Of a DNA stretch of 64,000 nt, positions 54,817-63,775 are shown piece by piece. The first letter of the stretch is position 1, and each line of letters starts with the position of its first letter. The DNA comes from Tellurirhabdus rosea (lineage in GTDB: Bacteria > Bacteroidota > Bacteroidia > Cytophagales > Spirosomataceae). Both the position numbers and the translations under genes were made by a program. Location of the stretch: the NCBI RefSeq assembly GCF_026278345.1, contig NZ_CP111085.1:2993501-3057500 (forward strand), in the 5' to 3' direction. The notes under the pieces are model-generated. The model made no database searches. It worked only from the letters and a program-made list of their open reading frames with translations, and was not told where the DNA came from.

Positions 54817-56310
54817 ATGAAAAACTTACCCCAATTCAACACCTACTTTCGCGCACTGCTGGCGGGAACGCTCCTGCTCTTCGGCCAGGCGTGCAGCGAG
54901 GAGTTTCTGGACAAGCGTCCGCAGGGCGAACAGGTCACGGAAGATTTCTTCAATAGTCAGGAAGGCGCGGTGCGGGCGACCAACGCCATCTACTGGCAGC
55001 TGCGCCAGTGGCCGACCCACGTCTTTTCGTTCATCGGTGTCTCAAGCATTACCTCGGATGATGCCGAGAAGGGCAGTGAGCCAAACGATGCCATCTTTCT
55101 GAACGAATTTGACCAGTTCACCGTCTCGCCGACCAACTCCGGTCTGAACGATTTCTGGACCGGGCAGTACCTCGGCATTGCCAAAGCAAATCAGGTTATC
55201 CAGCGCGTGCCAGCGATCCAGATGGACACCACCCTGCGTTCGCGGCTGATCGGCGAGGCCCGGATGCTGCGGGCTTACTTCTACTTCAATCTGGTCCGCA
55301 CGTTTGGCGGTGTGCCGCTGATTACAGCCATCCAGGGCGACGAGGCCCCGGCCACGCCCCGCTCCACGCGCGAACAGACGTACCAGCAGATCGAAACGGA
55401 TTTACGGGCGGCTATCGCGGTCTTACCCGAAAAATCGCAGTACCCAACCACGGAGCTGGGCCGGGCGACCCGGGGCGCGGCCAAAGGCTTGCTGGCCAAA
55501 GTGTCGATGTACCAGGGCAAATGGCCGCAGGTGCTGCAACTCACCGATGAAATCATGAAGTCCGGCGAATACGACCTGTCGACGCCTTACGAAGTGATTT
55601 TTACCGAAGCGGGGGAAAATAGCCGGGAATCCGTATTTGAAGTCCAGGCGGCGGCCCTGCCCCAGTGCGGCGGCGGGTCACAGTACGCCGAAGTGCAGGG
55701 TGTCCGTTCGGCGCAGGCCGGACTGGGCTGGGGCTTTAACGTCCCGACCCAGGACCTGTTCAATGCCTACGAAACCGGTGATCCGCGCCGGGACGCGACG
55801 TTTCTGGTGCGCGGCGAAACGACCCGCGACGGCTACACGGTTCCGCAGACGGCCATCAACCCGTATTACAACCAGAAAGCCTACGTGGGCCTGAACGAGA
55901 GCCGGTCGCCGTGCGGACTGGGCGATTCCGGCAAAAACATCCGGCTGCTGCGGTATGCCGACATCGTGCTCATGTACGCCGAAGCGGCGAATGAACTGAA
56001 CCAGACCCCGGCCGCCCTGACAGCTCTGAACTCGGTAAGGGCGCGGGCACGGGGCAGCAGCACGACGGTCCTGCCCAACGTGACGGCAACCGACCGGACG
56101 CAGGTCCGGAATGCCATCTGGCGCGAACGGCGCGTGGAACTGGCGATGGAGCACGACCGCTTCTGGGATCTGGTGCGTCAGGGACGGGCTGCCGAGGTGC
56201 TTCGGGCTGCCGGAAAGCAGTTCATGCAGAACCGAAACGAAATCATGCCGATTCCGCAGCAGCAGATCGACGCCAGCGGCAACGTACTGACGCAAAACCC
56301 CGGCTATTGA
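54817..56310 (+). CDS. SusD/RagB-family glycan-binding lipoprotein
   Basis: The 497-residue protein has a lipoprotein signal with lipobox FGQAC (Cys at about residue 26). It has the SusD start EEFLDKRPQGEQVTEDFFNS and the helical TPR-like part (IGEARMLRAYFYFNLVRTFG, GVPLI). The C-terminal motifs are RYADIVLMYAEAANELNQ, LNSVRARARG and IWRERRVELAMEHDRFWDLV. It sits on the cell surface and pairs with SusC as the glycan-binding lid. It follows susC by 59 bases. Confidence 0.95.
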   Translation: MKNLPQFNTYFRALLAGTLLLFGQACSEEFLDKRPQGEQVTEDFFNSQEGAVRATNAIYWQLRQWPTHVFSFIGVSSITSDDAEKGSEPNDAIFLNEFDQFTVSPTNSGLNDFWTGQYLGIAKANQVIQRVPAIQMDTTLRSRLIGEARMLRAYFYFNLVRTFGGVPLITAIQGDEAPATPRSTREQTYQQIETDLRAAIAVLPEKSQYPTTELGRATRGAAKGLLAKVSMYQGKWPQVLQLTDEIMKSGEYDLSTPYEVIFTEAGENSRESVFEVQAAALPQCGGGSQYAEVQGVRSAQAGLGWGFNVPTQDLFNAYETGDPRRDATFLVRGETTRDGYTVPQTAINPYYNQKAYVGLNESRSPCGLGDSGKNIRLLRYADIVLMYAEAANELNQTPAALTALNSVRARARGSSTTVLPNVTATDRTQVRNAIWRERRVELAMEHDRFWDLVRQGRAAEVLRAAGKQFMQNRNEIMPIPQQQIDASGNVLTQNPGY

Positions 56311-56319
56311 CAGGACTTC

Positions 56320-56357
56320 ACCAGCGGGGCGCCGGTCGAGAACGGCGCCCCGCTGGT
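56320..56357 (+). other. GC-rich 15-bp hairpin between susD and the glucanase gene
   Basis: ACCAGCGGGGCGCCG (56320-56334) pairs perfectly with CGGCGCCCCGCTGGT (56343-56357). No T tract follows (CAAAATAAG), so it is more likely a stabiliser of the susC-susD message or a partial terminator that lowers expression of the enzyme. Confidence 0.75.
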
Positions 56358-56372
56358 CAAAATAAGTGAATC

Positions 56373-57953
56373 ATGATTCGAGCGTTTACCCTTCTTTTTC
56401 TGATTTCCCTGAATTGCCGCGCCCAGCAACCGGCGGCTCCGGCCAACGAGTACAGCGAGTACCTCGAAACGGTACAGAAAGCGACCTTTCGTTATTTCTG
56501 GGACTTTGGTCATCCGGTTTCCGGGCTGGCTCCCGAGCGGACGGCGACACCCAACATCGTCACCACGGGCGGAACGGGTTTCGGCATCATGGCCATTGTC
56601 GTGGGTGCCGAGCGGGGCTGGGTCACCCGGGCTGAGGCCGCCCAGCGGATGCAGAAGATTGTTGGTTTTCTGGAAAAAAGCGACCGCTTCCACGGCGTCT
56701 GGCCCCACTGGCTCGACGGACGCAGCGGCAAAGTCGTGCCCTTTTCGCAATACGACGACGGCGGTGACCTGGTCGAAACGGCTTTCCTCGTCAATGGCCT
56801 GCTGAGCGCCCGGGCGTATTTTACCCAGAATACTGCGGTGGAAAAGGATGTCCGCCAGCGGATCGAAAAGCTGTGGCGGGAGGTCGAATGGGACTGGCAC
56901 GTGCAGAACGGGAAACTGCTCTGGCACTGGTCGCCGAACCACGGCTGGAAGATGAACCACCCGATTCGCGGCTTCGACGAAACGATCATTACGTACGTGC
57001 TGGCGCTGGGTTCGCCCACGCACGCCATTCCACCGACTGTTTACGAGAATACCTACAAACAGAGCAGCTACTACAAAAACGGCAACACCTATTTCGGCTA
57101 CCGGCTGCCGCTCGGGATGGACATGGGCGGGCCGCTGTTCTTCACGCACTACTCGTACCTGAGTCTGGACCCGCGCCTGATGCAGGACGACAACACGTAC
57201 TACTGGACACAGAATCTGCACCACACCCTCATAAACCGGGCCCATTGCCTTCAGCCCCGGCAGGCCATGTACGGCTATGGCCCCGGCAACTGGGGTCTGA
57301 CCGCCAGCGACGATTACAACTTCTACGACGCCCACTCGCCGACCAACGACAACGGAACCATCAGCCCCACGGCGGCCCTTTCGGCCTTTCCGTACACGCC
57401 GTACTACTCCATGCAGGTTTTACGCAATCTGTACCTGCGGGAAGGGAGCCGGCTTTTCGGGCCGTACGGCTTTTACGATGCCTATCACAAAAACCTGAAC
57501 TGGTACTCCAACCAGTACCTGGCCATCGATCAGGGTCCGATTGTGGTCATGATGGAAAATTACCGCTCCGGCCTGATCTGGAAACTCGGGGAACGAACGC
57601 CCGAACTCTGGACGGGTCTGGAAAAGATGGGTATCCGCAAGCCGGTGCATCCGACCAGTTTCTACGCCTACGCGCCAGACTTCCGCACGGGTTACGTCGA
57701 CCTCTGGAAGCACCCGGACCGGGGCGCTTTCGTCCTCGATTTTGCCGTAAAAGGGGCTTCGCCCGTTTCGCTGAACGTACTGGACGAAACGGGAAAGCCG
57801 GTCCGGAAGCTAATCGACAACCAGGCCTACGCGGAGGGAATGCACCAGTTGACGTTCCAGTTGCCACAGGGGAAATACACGTTTGAACTGACGCAGGGAG
57901 CCGACCGGCAGCAGGTCCGCCTGTTCCTGCACCAGGGCGTGGATACGAACTAA
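56373..57953 (+). CDS. Glucoamylase-domain (PF10091) glycoside hydrolase, GH144-like
   Basis: The 526-residue protein has a signal peptide (MIRAFTLLFLISLNCRAQ) and an (alpha/alpha) barrel of the glucoamylase/PF10091 type. Motifs include ATFRYFWDFGHPVSGLAPER, the TTGGTGFGIMAIVVGAERGW segment, GVWPHWLDG, FDETIITYVLALGSPTH and NWYSNQYLAIDQGPIVVMME. Members classified as GH144 are endo-beta-1,2-glucanases, so a beta-1,2-glucan is a reasonable guess for this locus. The last 70 residues (SPVSLNVLDETGKPVRKLID) look like a small Ig-like sorting or FlgD-type domain. Confidence 0.88.
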   Translation: MIRAFTLLFLISLNCRAQQPAAPANEYSEYLETVQKATFRYFWDFGHPVSGLAPERTATPNIVTTGGTGFGIMAIVVGAERGWVTRAEAAQRMQKIVGFLEKSDRFHGVWPHWLDGRSGKVVPFSQYDDGGDLVETAFLVNGLLSARAYFTQNTAVEKDVRQRIEKLWREVEWDWHVQNGKLLWHWSPNHGWKMNHPIRGFDETIITYVLALGSPTHAIPPTVYENTYKQSSYYKNGNTYFGYRLPLGMDMGGPLFFTHYSYLSLDPRLMQDDNTYYWTQNLHHTLINRAHCLQPRQAMYGYGPGNWGLTASDDYNFYDAHSPTNDNGTISPTAALSAFPYTPYYSMQVLRNLYLREGSRLFGPYGFYDAYHKNLNWYSNQYLAIDQGPIVVMMENYRSGLIWKLGERTPELWTGLEKMGIRKPVHPTSFYAYAPDFRTGYVDLWKHPDRGAFVLDFAVKGASPVSLNVLDETGKPVRKLIDNQAYAEGMHQLTFQLPQGKYTFELTQGADRQQVRLFLHQGVDTN

Positions 57954-58073
57954 CCCGCTTCCGGGCTGGGGAGTGAAAAACGCAATATTTTTTGGCCGTC
58001 CTGCACCAAGTATGTAACGCATTGCGTTTTTTTGGTGTTTGTGATTCAGTAAGGCCCGTAAACAAACCCCCAC

Positions 58074-58199
58074 ATGAACGACCGCTTCAAACTCTGGCTC
58101 AAACGCGTCGGCTGGTTGGGCTTTCTGTTTTTCCTCATCAAAGGACTGCTCTGGCTGATTGTTCCCGTTCTGATTGCGCAGGGCTTGATTTCTTGCTAA
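58074..58199 (+). CDS. 41-residue membrane peptide
   Basis: The short frame encodes a basic N-terminus (MNDRFKLWLKRVGW), a strongly hydrophobic stretch (LGFLFFLIKGLLWLIVPVLI) and the end AQGLISC. It is a single membrane helix with a conserved-looking GFLFFLIKGLLWL core, reminding me of short uncharacterised Cytophagales proteins. It stands alone between the glucanase and fusA, with no clear promoter; AAACAAACCCCCAC precedes the ATG. Coding status is likely because of start, stop and codon use, but not proven. Confidence 0.6.
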   Translation: MNDRFKLWLKRVGWLGFLFFLIKGLLWLIVPVLIAQGLISC

Positions 58200-58287
58200 G
58201 CCGTAAAGCTTTTGTTTTCAGGTGTTAAACATCCATTAACTTTCTTCCGGGCTGAAAGCAAACCTTTTTTTGTTAATTGTTTTTCAG

Positions 58288-58295
58288 TAACTTTG
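58288..58295 (+). promoter_or_regulatory. fusA promoter -7 element
   Basis: TAACTTTG followed by CGTCCTG matches TAnnTTTG and the downstream pattern of other translation genes. A T-rich stretch (58265-58285) supplies only a weak -33. Transcription would start within the hairpin sequence that follows. Confidence 0.65.
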
Positions 58296-58298
58296 CGT

Positions 58299-58339
58299 CC
58301 TGATTTGCCAAGGTGCGTCCGCATGGCGGTCAAATCAGG
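58299..58339 (+). promoter_or_regulatory. Hairpin at the 5' end of the fusA leader
   Basis: CCTGATTTG (58299-58307) pairs with CAAATCAGG (58331-58339). Inside, GCCA pairs with TGGC and TGCG with CGCA, so nearly the whole 41 bases fold into one stem. It begins at about the predicted transcript start. It could protect the mRNA or serve as a regulatory leader. Confidence 0.6.
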
Positions 58340-58378
58340 ACATTTTCAACGAATCAACACTAAGTTTTTCATAGACGA

Positions 58379-60484
58379 ATGGCTCGCGATTTAAGATTCA
58401 CGAGGAACATCGGTATCGCTGCGCACATTGATGCGGGTAAGACGACCACGACCGAACGTATCCTCTATTACGCCGGTGTCAGCCACAAGATTGGTGAAGT
58501 ACACGACGGTGCCGCTACCATGGACTGGATGGAGCAGGAGCAGGAGCGTGGTATCACGATTACCTCCGCTGCAACGACCGTAAACTGGACCTACCGGGAC
58601 CAGAAATACCACATCAACATCATCGACACGCCGGGTCACGTTGACTTCACCGTAGAAGTAAACCGCTCCCTGCGCGTTCTGGATGGTCTGGTGTTCCTCT
58701 TCAGCGCCGTTGACGGCGTCGAGCCGCAGTCAGAAACCAACTGGCGTCTGGCCAACAACTACAACGTTGCCCGGATTGGCTTCGTAAACAAGATGGACCG
58801 CGCTGGCGCGGATTTCCTGAACGTTTGCAACCAGGTAAAAGAAATGCTGGGCAGCTACGCAGTACCCCTGCAGCTCCCGATTGGTGCCGAGGACGAGTTC
58901 GAGGGCGTTGTTGACCTCGTCAACTTCCGCGGTATCAAGTGGAACGAAAGCGACAAAGGTATGACCTTTGAAGTCGTTCCCATTCCGGACGACATGATCG
59001 ACGAAGCAACCGAATGGCGCGAGAAACTGCTCGAAGCCGTGGCCGAGTTCGACGATACCCTGATGGAGAAATACTTCGAAGATCCGAACTCCATCACGGA
59101 AGACGAAATTCTGGCCGCCCTGCGTCAGGCGACGATCAGCATGAAGATCGTTCCGATGCTGTGTGGTTCTTCGTTCAAGAACAAAGGCGTTCAGACGATG
59201 CTCGATTACGTGATGGCCCTGCTGCCGTCGCCGCTCGACAAAGAAAGCATCAAAGGAACGAACCCGGACACCGGCGCCGAAATCTCACGCAAGCCGAGCT
59301 CCGACGATCCGTTCACGGCTCTGGCGTTTAAGATTGCTACGGACCCCTACGTTGGCCGTCTGTGCTTTATCCGTTCGTACTCCGGTACGCTGGAATCCGG
59401 CTCATACGTTCTGAACAACCGTTCAGGCAACAAGGAGCGTATCTCGCGTATCTTCCAGATGCACGCCAACAAGCAGAACCAGATCGATCGTCTGGAAGCT
59501 GGCGACATCGGTGCCGTAGTAGGTTTCAAAGACATCAAGACGGGCGATACCCTGTCGGACGAGAAGCATCCGATCGTTCTGGAATCCATGGTATTCCCGG
59601 ATCCGGTTATCGGTTACGCCATCGAGCCGAAAAAATCGGCTGACCAAGACAACTTCTCGAAGGCTATCGGTAAGCTGATCGAAGAAGACCCGACCCTGAA
59701 AGTTGAGTCGGACGAAGAAACCGGCCAGACGATCATCCGCGGGATGGGTGAGCTTCACCTTGAAATCATCATCGACCGGATGCGTCGTGAATTCAAGGTA
59801 GAAGTAAACCAGGGCGCGCCGCAGGTAGCTTACAAAGAAACCCTGACGAAGAACTTCGAACACCGCGAGGTGTACAAGAAGCAGACGGGTGGTCGCGGTA
59901 AGTTTGCCGACATCGTGTTCGAAATCATGCCGGGCGAAGAAGGCAAGCCGGGTCTGGAGTTCGTAAACGGCATCGTTGGTGGTGTGATTCCCCGTGAATT
60001 CATCCCGGCCATCGAAAAAGGCTTCCGCGAAGCCATGTCAAACGGCCCGCTGGCTGGTTACCCGCTGGATTCGATGAAAATTCGTCTGTTCCACGGTTCC
60101 TTCCACGACGTTGACTCCGATTCACTGTCGTTCGAACTGGCGGCTCGTATGGGCTTCCGTGAGGCAGCCAAGAACGCCGGTCCGAAACTGCTCGAACCGA
60201 TCATGGCGGTTGAAGTGCTGACGCCGGAAGAATACACCGGTCCGATCACGGGTGACCTGAACCGTCGCCGGGGCATCATGAAAGGCATGGATACCCGCGC
60301 TGGCTCGCAGGTGATCAAGGCTGACGTTCCCCTGTCGGAACTGTTCGGCTACGTAACCGACCTGCGTACGATCTCTTCCGGTCGTGCCACGGCCAACCTG
60401 ACCTTCTCGCACTACGAGCAGGTTCCGACCAACCTGGCCGAAGGCATTGTAGCGAAGTCAAAGGGTGCTGTTCGCGCCCAATAA
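58379..60484 (+). CDS. fusA: Elongation factor G
   Basis: The 701-residue translocase GTPase has G1 [16 protein letters not shown]2 [12 protein letters not shown]3 [12 protein letters not shown] and G4 [10 protein letters not shown]. Domain IV carries the motif [14 protein letters not shown] in near form ([16 protein letters not shown]), and the end [20 protein letters not shown] is typical. It moves tRNAs and mRNA after peptide transfer. Unlike the usual rpsL-rpsG-fusA-tuf order, fusA here stands apart from rpsG with its own promoter, and tuf lies 20 kb upstream with the rpoBC block. Confidence 0.99.
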   Translation: MARDLRFTRNIGIAAHIDAGKTTTTERILYYAGVSHKIGEVHDGAATMDWMEQEQERGITITSAATTVNWTYRDQKYHINIIDTPGHVDFTVEVNRSLRVLDGLVFLFSAVDGVEPQSETNWRLANNYNVARIGFVNKMDRAGADFLNVCNQVKEMLGSYAVPLQLPIGAEDEFEGVVDLVNFRGIKWNESDKGMTFEVVPIPDDMIDEATEWREKLLEAVAEFDDTLMEKYFEDPNSITEDEILAALRQATISMKIVPMLCGSSFKNKGVQTMLDYVMALLPSPLDKESIKGTNPDTGAEISRKPSSDDPFTALAFKIATDPYVGRLCFIRSYSGTLESGSYVLNNRSGNKERISRIFQMHANKQNQIDRLEAGDIGAVVGFKDIKTGDTLSDEKHPIVLESMVFPDPVIGYAIEPKKSADQDNFSKAIGKLIEEDPTLKVESDEETGQTIIRGMGELHLEIIIDRMRREFKVEVNQGAPQVAYKETLTKNFEHREVYKKQTGGRGKFADIVFEIMPGEEGKPGLEFVNGIVGGVIPREFIPAIEKGFREAMSNGPLAGYPLDSMKIRLFHGSFHDVDSDSLSFELAARMGFREAAKNAGPKLLEPIMAVEVLTPEEYTGPITGDLNRRRGIMKGMDTRAGSQVIKADVPLSELFGYVTDLRTISSGRATANLTFSHYEQVPTNLAEGIVAKSKGAVRAQ

Positions 60485-60570
60485 TTTTGAATGATGAATG
60501 TTGAATTGGGAATGATAGGTCTGTTTAGATATTCTTCATAATTCAACATTCATCATCCACTATTCAAAAT
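60484..60570. repeat. A/T-rich quasi-palindrome between fusA and rpsJ
   Basis: Left arm from 60484 (ATTTTGAATGATGAATGTTG, AATT) and right arm ending at 60570 (AATTCAACATTCATCATCC, then ATTCAAAAT) pair with one seven-base gap on the left. The repeated word is GAATGATGAATGTTGAAT. It begins at the fusA stop codon, inside an expected operon. Confidence 0.82.
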
Positions 60571-60656
60571 AGGCTGCGTTGCCGGAGTAAATGGTCCTTT
60601 CGGCGGCGGGCGACCTGTCGGGAACGGGTTATTTTCTATCAGGACCACTCATTACC

Positions 60657-60962
60657 ATGAATCAAAAAATTCGGATCAAACTGAAGTCGTTCGACCACAT
60701 GCTGGTTGATAAGTCGGCTGAGAAAATCGTGAAGGCAGTAAAATCGACGGGTGCCGTGGTGAACGGTCCGATTCCCCTGCCGACCGATAAGGAAATCTTT
60801 ACCGTTCTGCGTTCTCCGCACGTGAACAAGAAGTCACGCGAGCAGTTCCAGTTGTGCACTTACAAGCGCCTGGTAGACATCTACTCGACGAGCGCCAAGA
60901 CGGTTGACGCGCTGATGAAGCTCGAACTGCCGAGCGGCGTTGACGTGGAAATCAAAGTATAG
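60657..60962 (+). CDS. rpsJ: 30S ribosomal protein S10
   Basis: The 101-residue protein shows S10 features: [20 protein letters not shown], the GPIPLPT segment, [12 protein letters not shown] and the end [12 protein letters not shown]10 also links the ribosome to NusG. ATG 60657 is chosen; an upstream frame to 60591 is intergenic. A terminator follows, so rpsJ is here separated from rplC. Confidence 0.97.
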   Translation: MNQKIRIKLKSFDHMLVDKSAEKIVKAVKSTGAVVNGPIPLPTDKEIFTVLRSPHVNKKSREQFQLCTYKRLVDIYSTSAKTVDALMKLELPSGVDVEIKV

Positions 60963-60998
60963 TTTTCTGGTCGATACGACTCCAGACGAGATAAGAAG

Positions 60999-61028
60999 CC
61001 ACCGGGACGAAAACTCCGGTGGTTTTTT
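60999..61028 (+). terminator. Terminator after rpsJ
   Basis: CCACCGG (60999-61005) pairs with CCGGTGG (61016-61022) and a T run follows, reaching 61028. Confidence 0.85.
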
Positions 61029-61081
61029 GTTTTTTACTGATTTTTAATGAGGTAGTACTTTTTTTCTGAAAAAACTCTTTC

Positions 61082-61089
61082 TATATTTG
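61082..61089 (+). promoter_or_regulatory. Promoter -7 element of a predicted small RNA
   Basis: TATATTTG fits TAnnTTTG and is followed by CAGGCCG. The -33 region is T-rich (61060-61066) without a clean TTG. Confidence 0.5.
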
Positions 61090-61094
61090 CAGGC

Positions 61095-61236
61095 CGAATA
61101 AAAAAGCTTATTGCTTTCAAAAACATAACGCGGATGAAGGTCCCCTGCGGAAACCACATCTGACTTTGTCCGGTAAGGCCTCTTCGGAAGCCTGCACCGA
61201 ACGCATAGGTCAGGTGTTCTACGCCTGGCCTTTTTT
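61095..61236 (+). ncRNA. Predicted structured small RNA upstream of rplC
   Basis: About 140 bases without a believable reading frame lie between a TAnnTTTG element and a strong terminator (GGTCAGGTGT 61208-61217 with ACGCCTGGCC 61221-61230, then six T). Before it, CGGTAAGGC..CTTCGGAAG..CCTGCACCG can form a long hairpin. The rplC promoter begins 44 bases after the terminator, so the RNA is separate from the rpl mRNA. A leader, 6S-like or regulatory RNA are all possible; I cannot name a family. Confidence 0.5.
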
Positions 61237-61279
61237 GTTGAAAAAACACGTTATTTTTTGACAATTAAGCAGATACGGG

Positions 61280-61310
61280 TTGCAATATGGCCGGTTAATC
61301 CCTAATTTTG
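61280..61310 (+). promoter_or_regulatory. rplC operon promoter
   Basis: TTG (61280-61282), 20 bases, then TAATTTTG (61303-61310), followed by CACTCCG as at rpsL. Confidence 0.8.
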
Positions 61311-61363
61311 CACTCCGTTTTTTTATTTGTTTCATTTAATTTCCTGCTTTACAACAACTTACC

Positions 61364-61984
61364 ATGTCTGGTTTAATTGGAAAAAAGATTGGGATGACCA
61401 GTCTGTACAATGCTGACGGGCAGGCTCTGGCATGTACAGTGATTGAGGCCGGTCCTTGCGTTGTCACGCAAGTGAAGACGCAGGAGAAGGACGGCTACAC
61501 GGCCATCCAGCTCGGCTACGGCGAGAAGAAAGAAAAGCGCACGACGCAGCAGCTTCTCGGCCACTTCAAAAAGGCCAACACAACTCCCAAGCGCAAGCTG
61601 GTTGAGTTCAAGGAGTTCGAGCAGCAGCTCGCTCTGGGTCAAACACTGTCAGTGACGGACGTCTTCACGGAAGGCGACTTCCTCGATGTAGTCGGAACGG
61701 CGAAAGGCCGCGGTTTCCAGGGCGTTGTGAAACGCCACGGCTTCGGCGGGGTAGGCGGTCAGACGCACGGTCAGCACAACCGTGCCCGGCACCCGGGTTC
61801 GATCGGTGCCTGTTCATTCCCCTCACGTGTGTTCAAAGGGCTGCGTATGGCAGGCCGGATGGGCAACAACCGGGTAAAGGTTCAAAACCTCCGCGTCCTG
61901 CGCGTTCTGCCTGAGCAAAACCTGATCGTGATCAGCGGTTCGGTGCCGGGTGCAAAAAATTCGTTCGTCATCTTAGAGAAATAG
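61364..61984 (+). CDS. rplC: 50S ribosomal protein L3
   Basis: The 206-residue protein shows the L3 start [20 protein letters not shown] and the loop [20 protein letters not shown], which reaches the peptidyl-transferase centre. It ends with [15 protein letters not shown]. It is the first gene of the rplC-rplD-rplW-rplB-rpsS run. Confidence 0.98.
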   Translation: MSGLIGKKIGMTSLYNADGQALACTVIEAGPCVVTQVKTQEKDGYTAIQLGYGEKKEKRTTQQLLGHFKKANTTPKRKLVEFKEFEQQLALGQTLSVTDVFTEGDFLDVVGTAKGRGFQGVVKRHGFGGVGGQTHGQHNRARHPGSIGACSFPSRVFKGLRMAGRMGNNRVKVQNLRVLRVLPEQNLIVISGSVPGAKNSFVILEK

Positions 61985-61988
61985 CCTT

Positions 61989-62618
61989 ATGGAATTGTCA
62001 GTATATAACTCGAAAGGCGAAGAGACGGGCAAGAAAGTGAACCTGTCAGACGCCATCTTCGGTATCGAGCCGAACGAGCACGCGATCTATCTGGACGTTA
62101 AACAGTACCTCGCCAACCAGCGCCAGGGTACGCACAAAGCGAAAGAGCGCGGCGAGAACGCCCACTCAACCCGCAAAATCAAGAAGCAGAAAGGAACGGG
62201 CGGTGCCCGCGCCGGCAGCATCAAGTCGCCGGTATTCGTCGGTGGTGGTACCATCTTTGGTCCCCGTCCGCGCGATTATTCTTTCAAGCTGAACAAGAAA
62301 GTGAAGCAACTGGCCCGTAAGTCAGCTTTCGCCGCGAAGGCGCAGGCCAACAGCGTGTCCGTTCTCGAAGACTTCACGCTGGAAGCACCCCGTACAAAAG
62401 CATACATCGATTTCCTGAATGCTTTTCAGGCAGCGGAAACCAAAACGCTGCTCATCCTGCCGGACGTAAACACGAACGTGGTTCTGTCGAGCCGCAACCT
62501 GAAAAAGGCGAAAGTCGTAACGGCGGATACTGTGAACACCTATGACCTGATGCACGCCGACCGGCTGCTCATCAGCGAAGGCGCGCTGTCGAAGTTAGAA
62601 TCTCTTCTTGCGGAATAA
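61989..62618 (+). CDS. rplD: 50S ribosomal protein L4
   Basis: The 209-residue protein has the L4 pattern GTHKAKERGENAHSTRKIKK, the GTGGARAGSIKSPVFVGGG loop lining the exit tunnel and the FGPRPRDYSFKLNKK segment. In many bacteria L4 represses its own operon. It follows rplC by 4 bases. Confidence 0.97.
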   Translation: MELSVYNSKGEETGKKVNLSDAIFGIEPNEHAIYLDVKQYLANQRQGTHKAKERGENAHSTRKIKKQKGTGGARAGSIKSPVFVGGGTIFGPRPRDYSFKLNKKVKQLARKSAFAAKAQANSVSVLEDFTLEAPRTKAYIDFLNAFQAAETKTLLILPDVNTNVVLSSRNLKKAKVVTADTVNTYDLMHADRLLISEGALSKLESLLAE

Positions 62619-62621
62619 GCC

Positions 62622-62909
62622 ATGAACGTACTGAAAAGACCGATTATTACGGAAAAAATGACGGCTCTGAACAAACAGGGCAAATATGGCTTCGAAGTTA
62701 CGCTGAACGCCAACAAAATCGAGATCAAGAAAGAGATCGAGAAAATGTACGGTGTGAAGGTAGCCGACGTGTGCACGATGCGGGTCATCGGCCACACGAA
62801 GTCGAAAAGCACGAAGAAAGGGGTAACGTCCGGCCGCACGTCAACGACGAAGAAAGCCATCGTTACGCTGGCGGAAGGCGAAGTTCTGGACATCTACGCC
62901 GAAATCTAA
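62622..62909 (+). CDS. rplW: 50S ribosomal protein L23
   Basis: The 95-residue protein has L23 features: LKRPIITEKMTALNKQGKYG, FEVTLNANKIEIKKEIEKMY and VKVADVCTMRV. L23 sits at the tunnel exit and contacts trigger factor and SRP. It starts 3 bases after rplD. Confidence 0.97.
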   Translation: MNVLKRPIITEKMTALNKQGKYGFEVTLNANKIEIKKEIEKMYGVKVADVCTMRVIGHTKSKSTKKGVTSGRTSTTKKAIVTLAEGEVLDIYAEI

Positions 62910-62943
62910 GGGGTTCTAACCACGAAGTCAAAACGCACAAGTA

Positions 62944-63768
62944 ATGGCTGTTAAGAAACTGAAACCAACAACGCCGAGCCAACGTTTCCGCGTGGCCCCG
63001 GACTTTTCCGACGTCACGACGAACGTGCCGGAGAAGAGCTTGTTGATCTCGATAAAGAAAACCGGTGGCCGTAACAACCAGGGCCGCCGTTCCATGCGCT
63101 ACATCGGTGGCGGTCACAAGCAACAGTACCGGATTATCGACTTCAAGCGTGACAAGGCGGGTGTTCCGGCCACGGTCAAGACGATCGAATACGATCCGCA
63201 CCGTTCGGCCCGTATCGCCCTGCTGTTCTACGCAGATGGCGAAAAGCGCTACATCATCGCCCCGCAGGGCCTGACCGTCGGTCAGAAAATCGTTTCCGGT
63301 CCGGACGTTGCTCCGGAAGTTGGTAACGCGCTGCCGCTGGGGTCCATGCCGATTGGTACGATTATCCACAATGTCGAGCTGCACCCGGGCAAGGGCGGTG
63401 CGCTGGTCCGCTCAGCCGGTACCTACGCCCAGCTGGTCGCTCGTGAAGACAAGTACTCTGTACTGCGTATGCCGTCAGGCGAGCAGCGTCGGGTTCTGTC
63501 TACCTGCATGGCAACGGTAGGTTCGGTATCAAACCCCGACCACATGAACGTCAGCATCGGTAAGGCAGGTCGTAGCCGCTGGCTGGGTATCCGGCCGCGC
63601 GTTCGTGGTGTAGCGATGAACCCGATCGATCACCCGATGGGTGGTGGTGAAGGCCGCGCTTCCGGCGGACACCCGCGTTCACGTACGGGTCTGTACGCGA
63701 AAGGGAAGAAGACCCGTTCGCCGAAGAAGTACTCAGACCGACTGATTATTAGCAAACGCAAAAAATAA
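62944..63768 (+). CDS. rplB: 50S ribosomal protein L2
   Basis: The 274-residue protein carries L2 marks: [35 protein letters not shown], the [19 protein letters not shown] segment and the [19 protein letters not shown] loop with the catalytic-centre His. L2 bridges the subunits at the peptidyl-transferase centre. It follows rplW by 34 bases. Confidence 0.98.
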   Translation: MAVKKLKPTTPSQRFRVAPDFSDVTTNVPEKSLLISIKKTGGRNNQGRRSMRYIGGGHKQQYRIIDFKRDKAGVPATVKTIEYDPHRSARIALLFYADGEKRYIIAPQGLTVGQKIVSGPDVAPEVGNALPLGSMPIGTIIHNVELHPGKGGALVRSAGTYAQLVAREDKYSVLRMPSGEQRRVLSTCMATVGSVSNPDHMNVSIGKAGRSRWLGIRPRVRGVAMNPIDHPMGGGEGRASGGHPRSRTGLYAKGKKTRSPKKYSDRLIISKRKK

Positions 63769-63775
63769 GACGTAA

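Noticed and set aside
51599-58379. Genomic island with integrase or att sites around the susCD locus
   Set aside because: No recombinase, transposase or flanking direct repeats could be seen at either border.
61095-61236. Known riboswitch or SRP/tmRNA gene
   Set aside because: I could not find the conserved cores of TPP, cobalamin or SAM riboswitches, the SRP tetraloop motif or a tmRNA tag; kept only as an unnamed RNA candidate.
61034-61264. 76-codon minus-strand frame in the rpsJ-rplC gap
   Set aside because: It crosses the predicted RNA, its terminator and promoter elements; the peptide has no recognisable feature.
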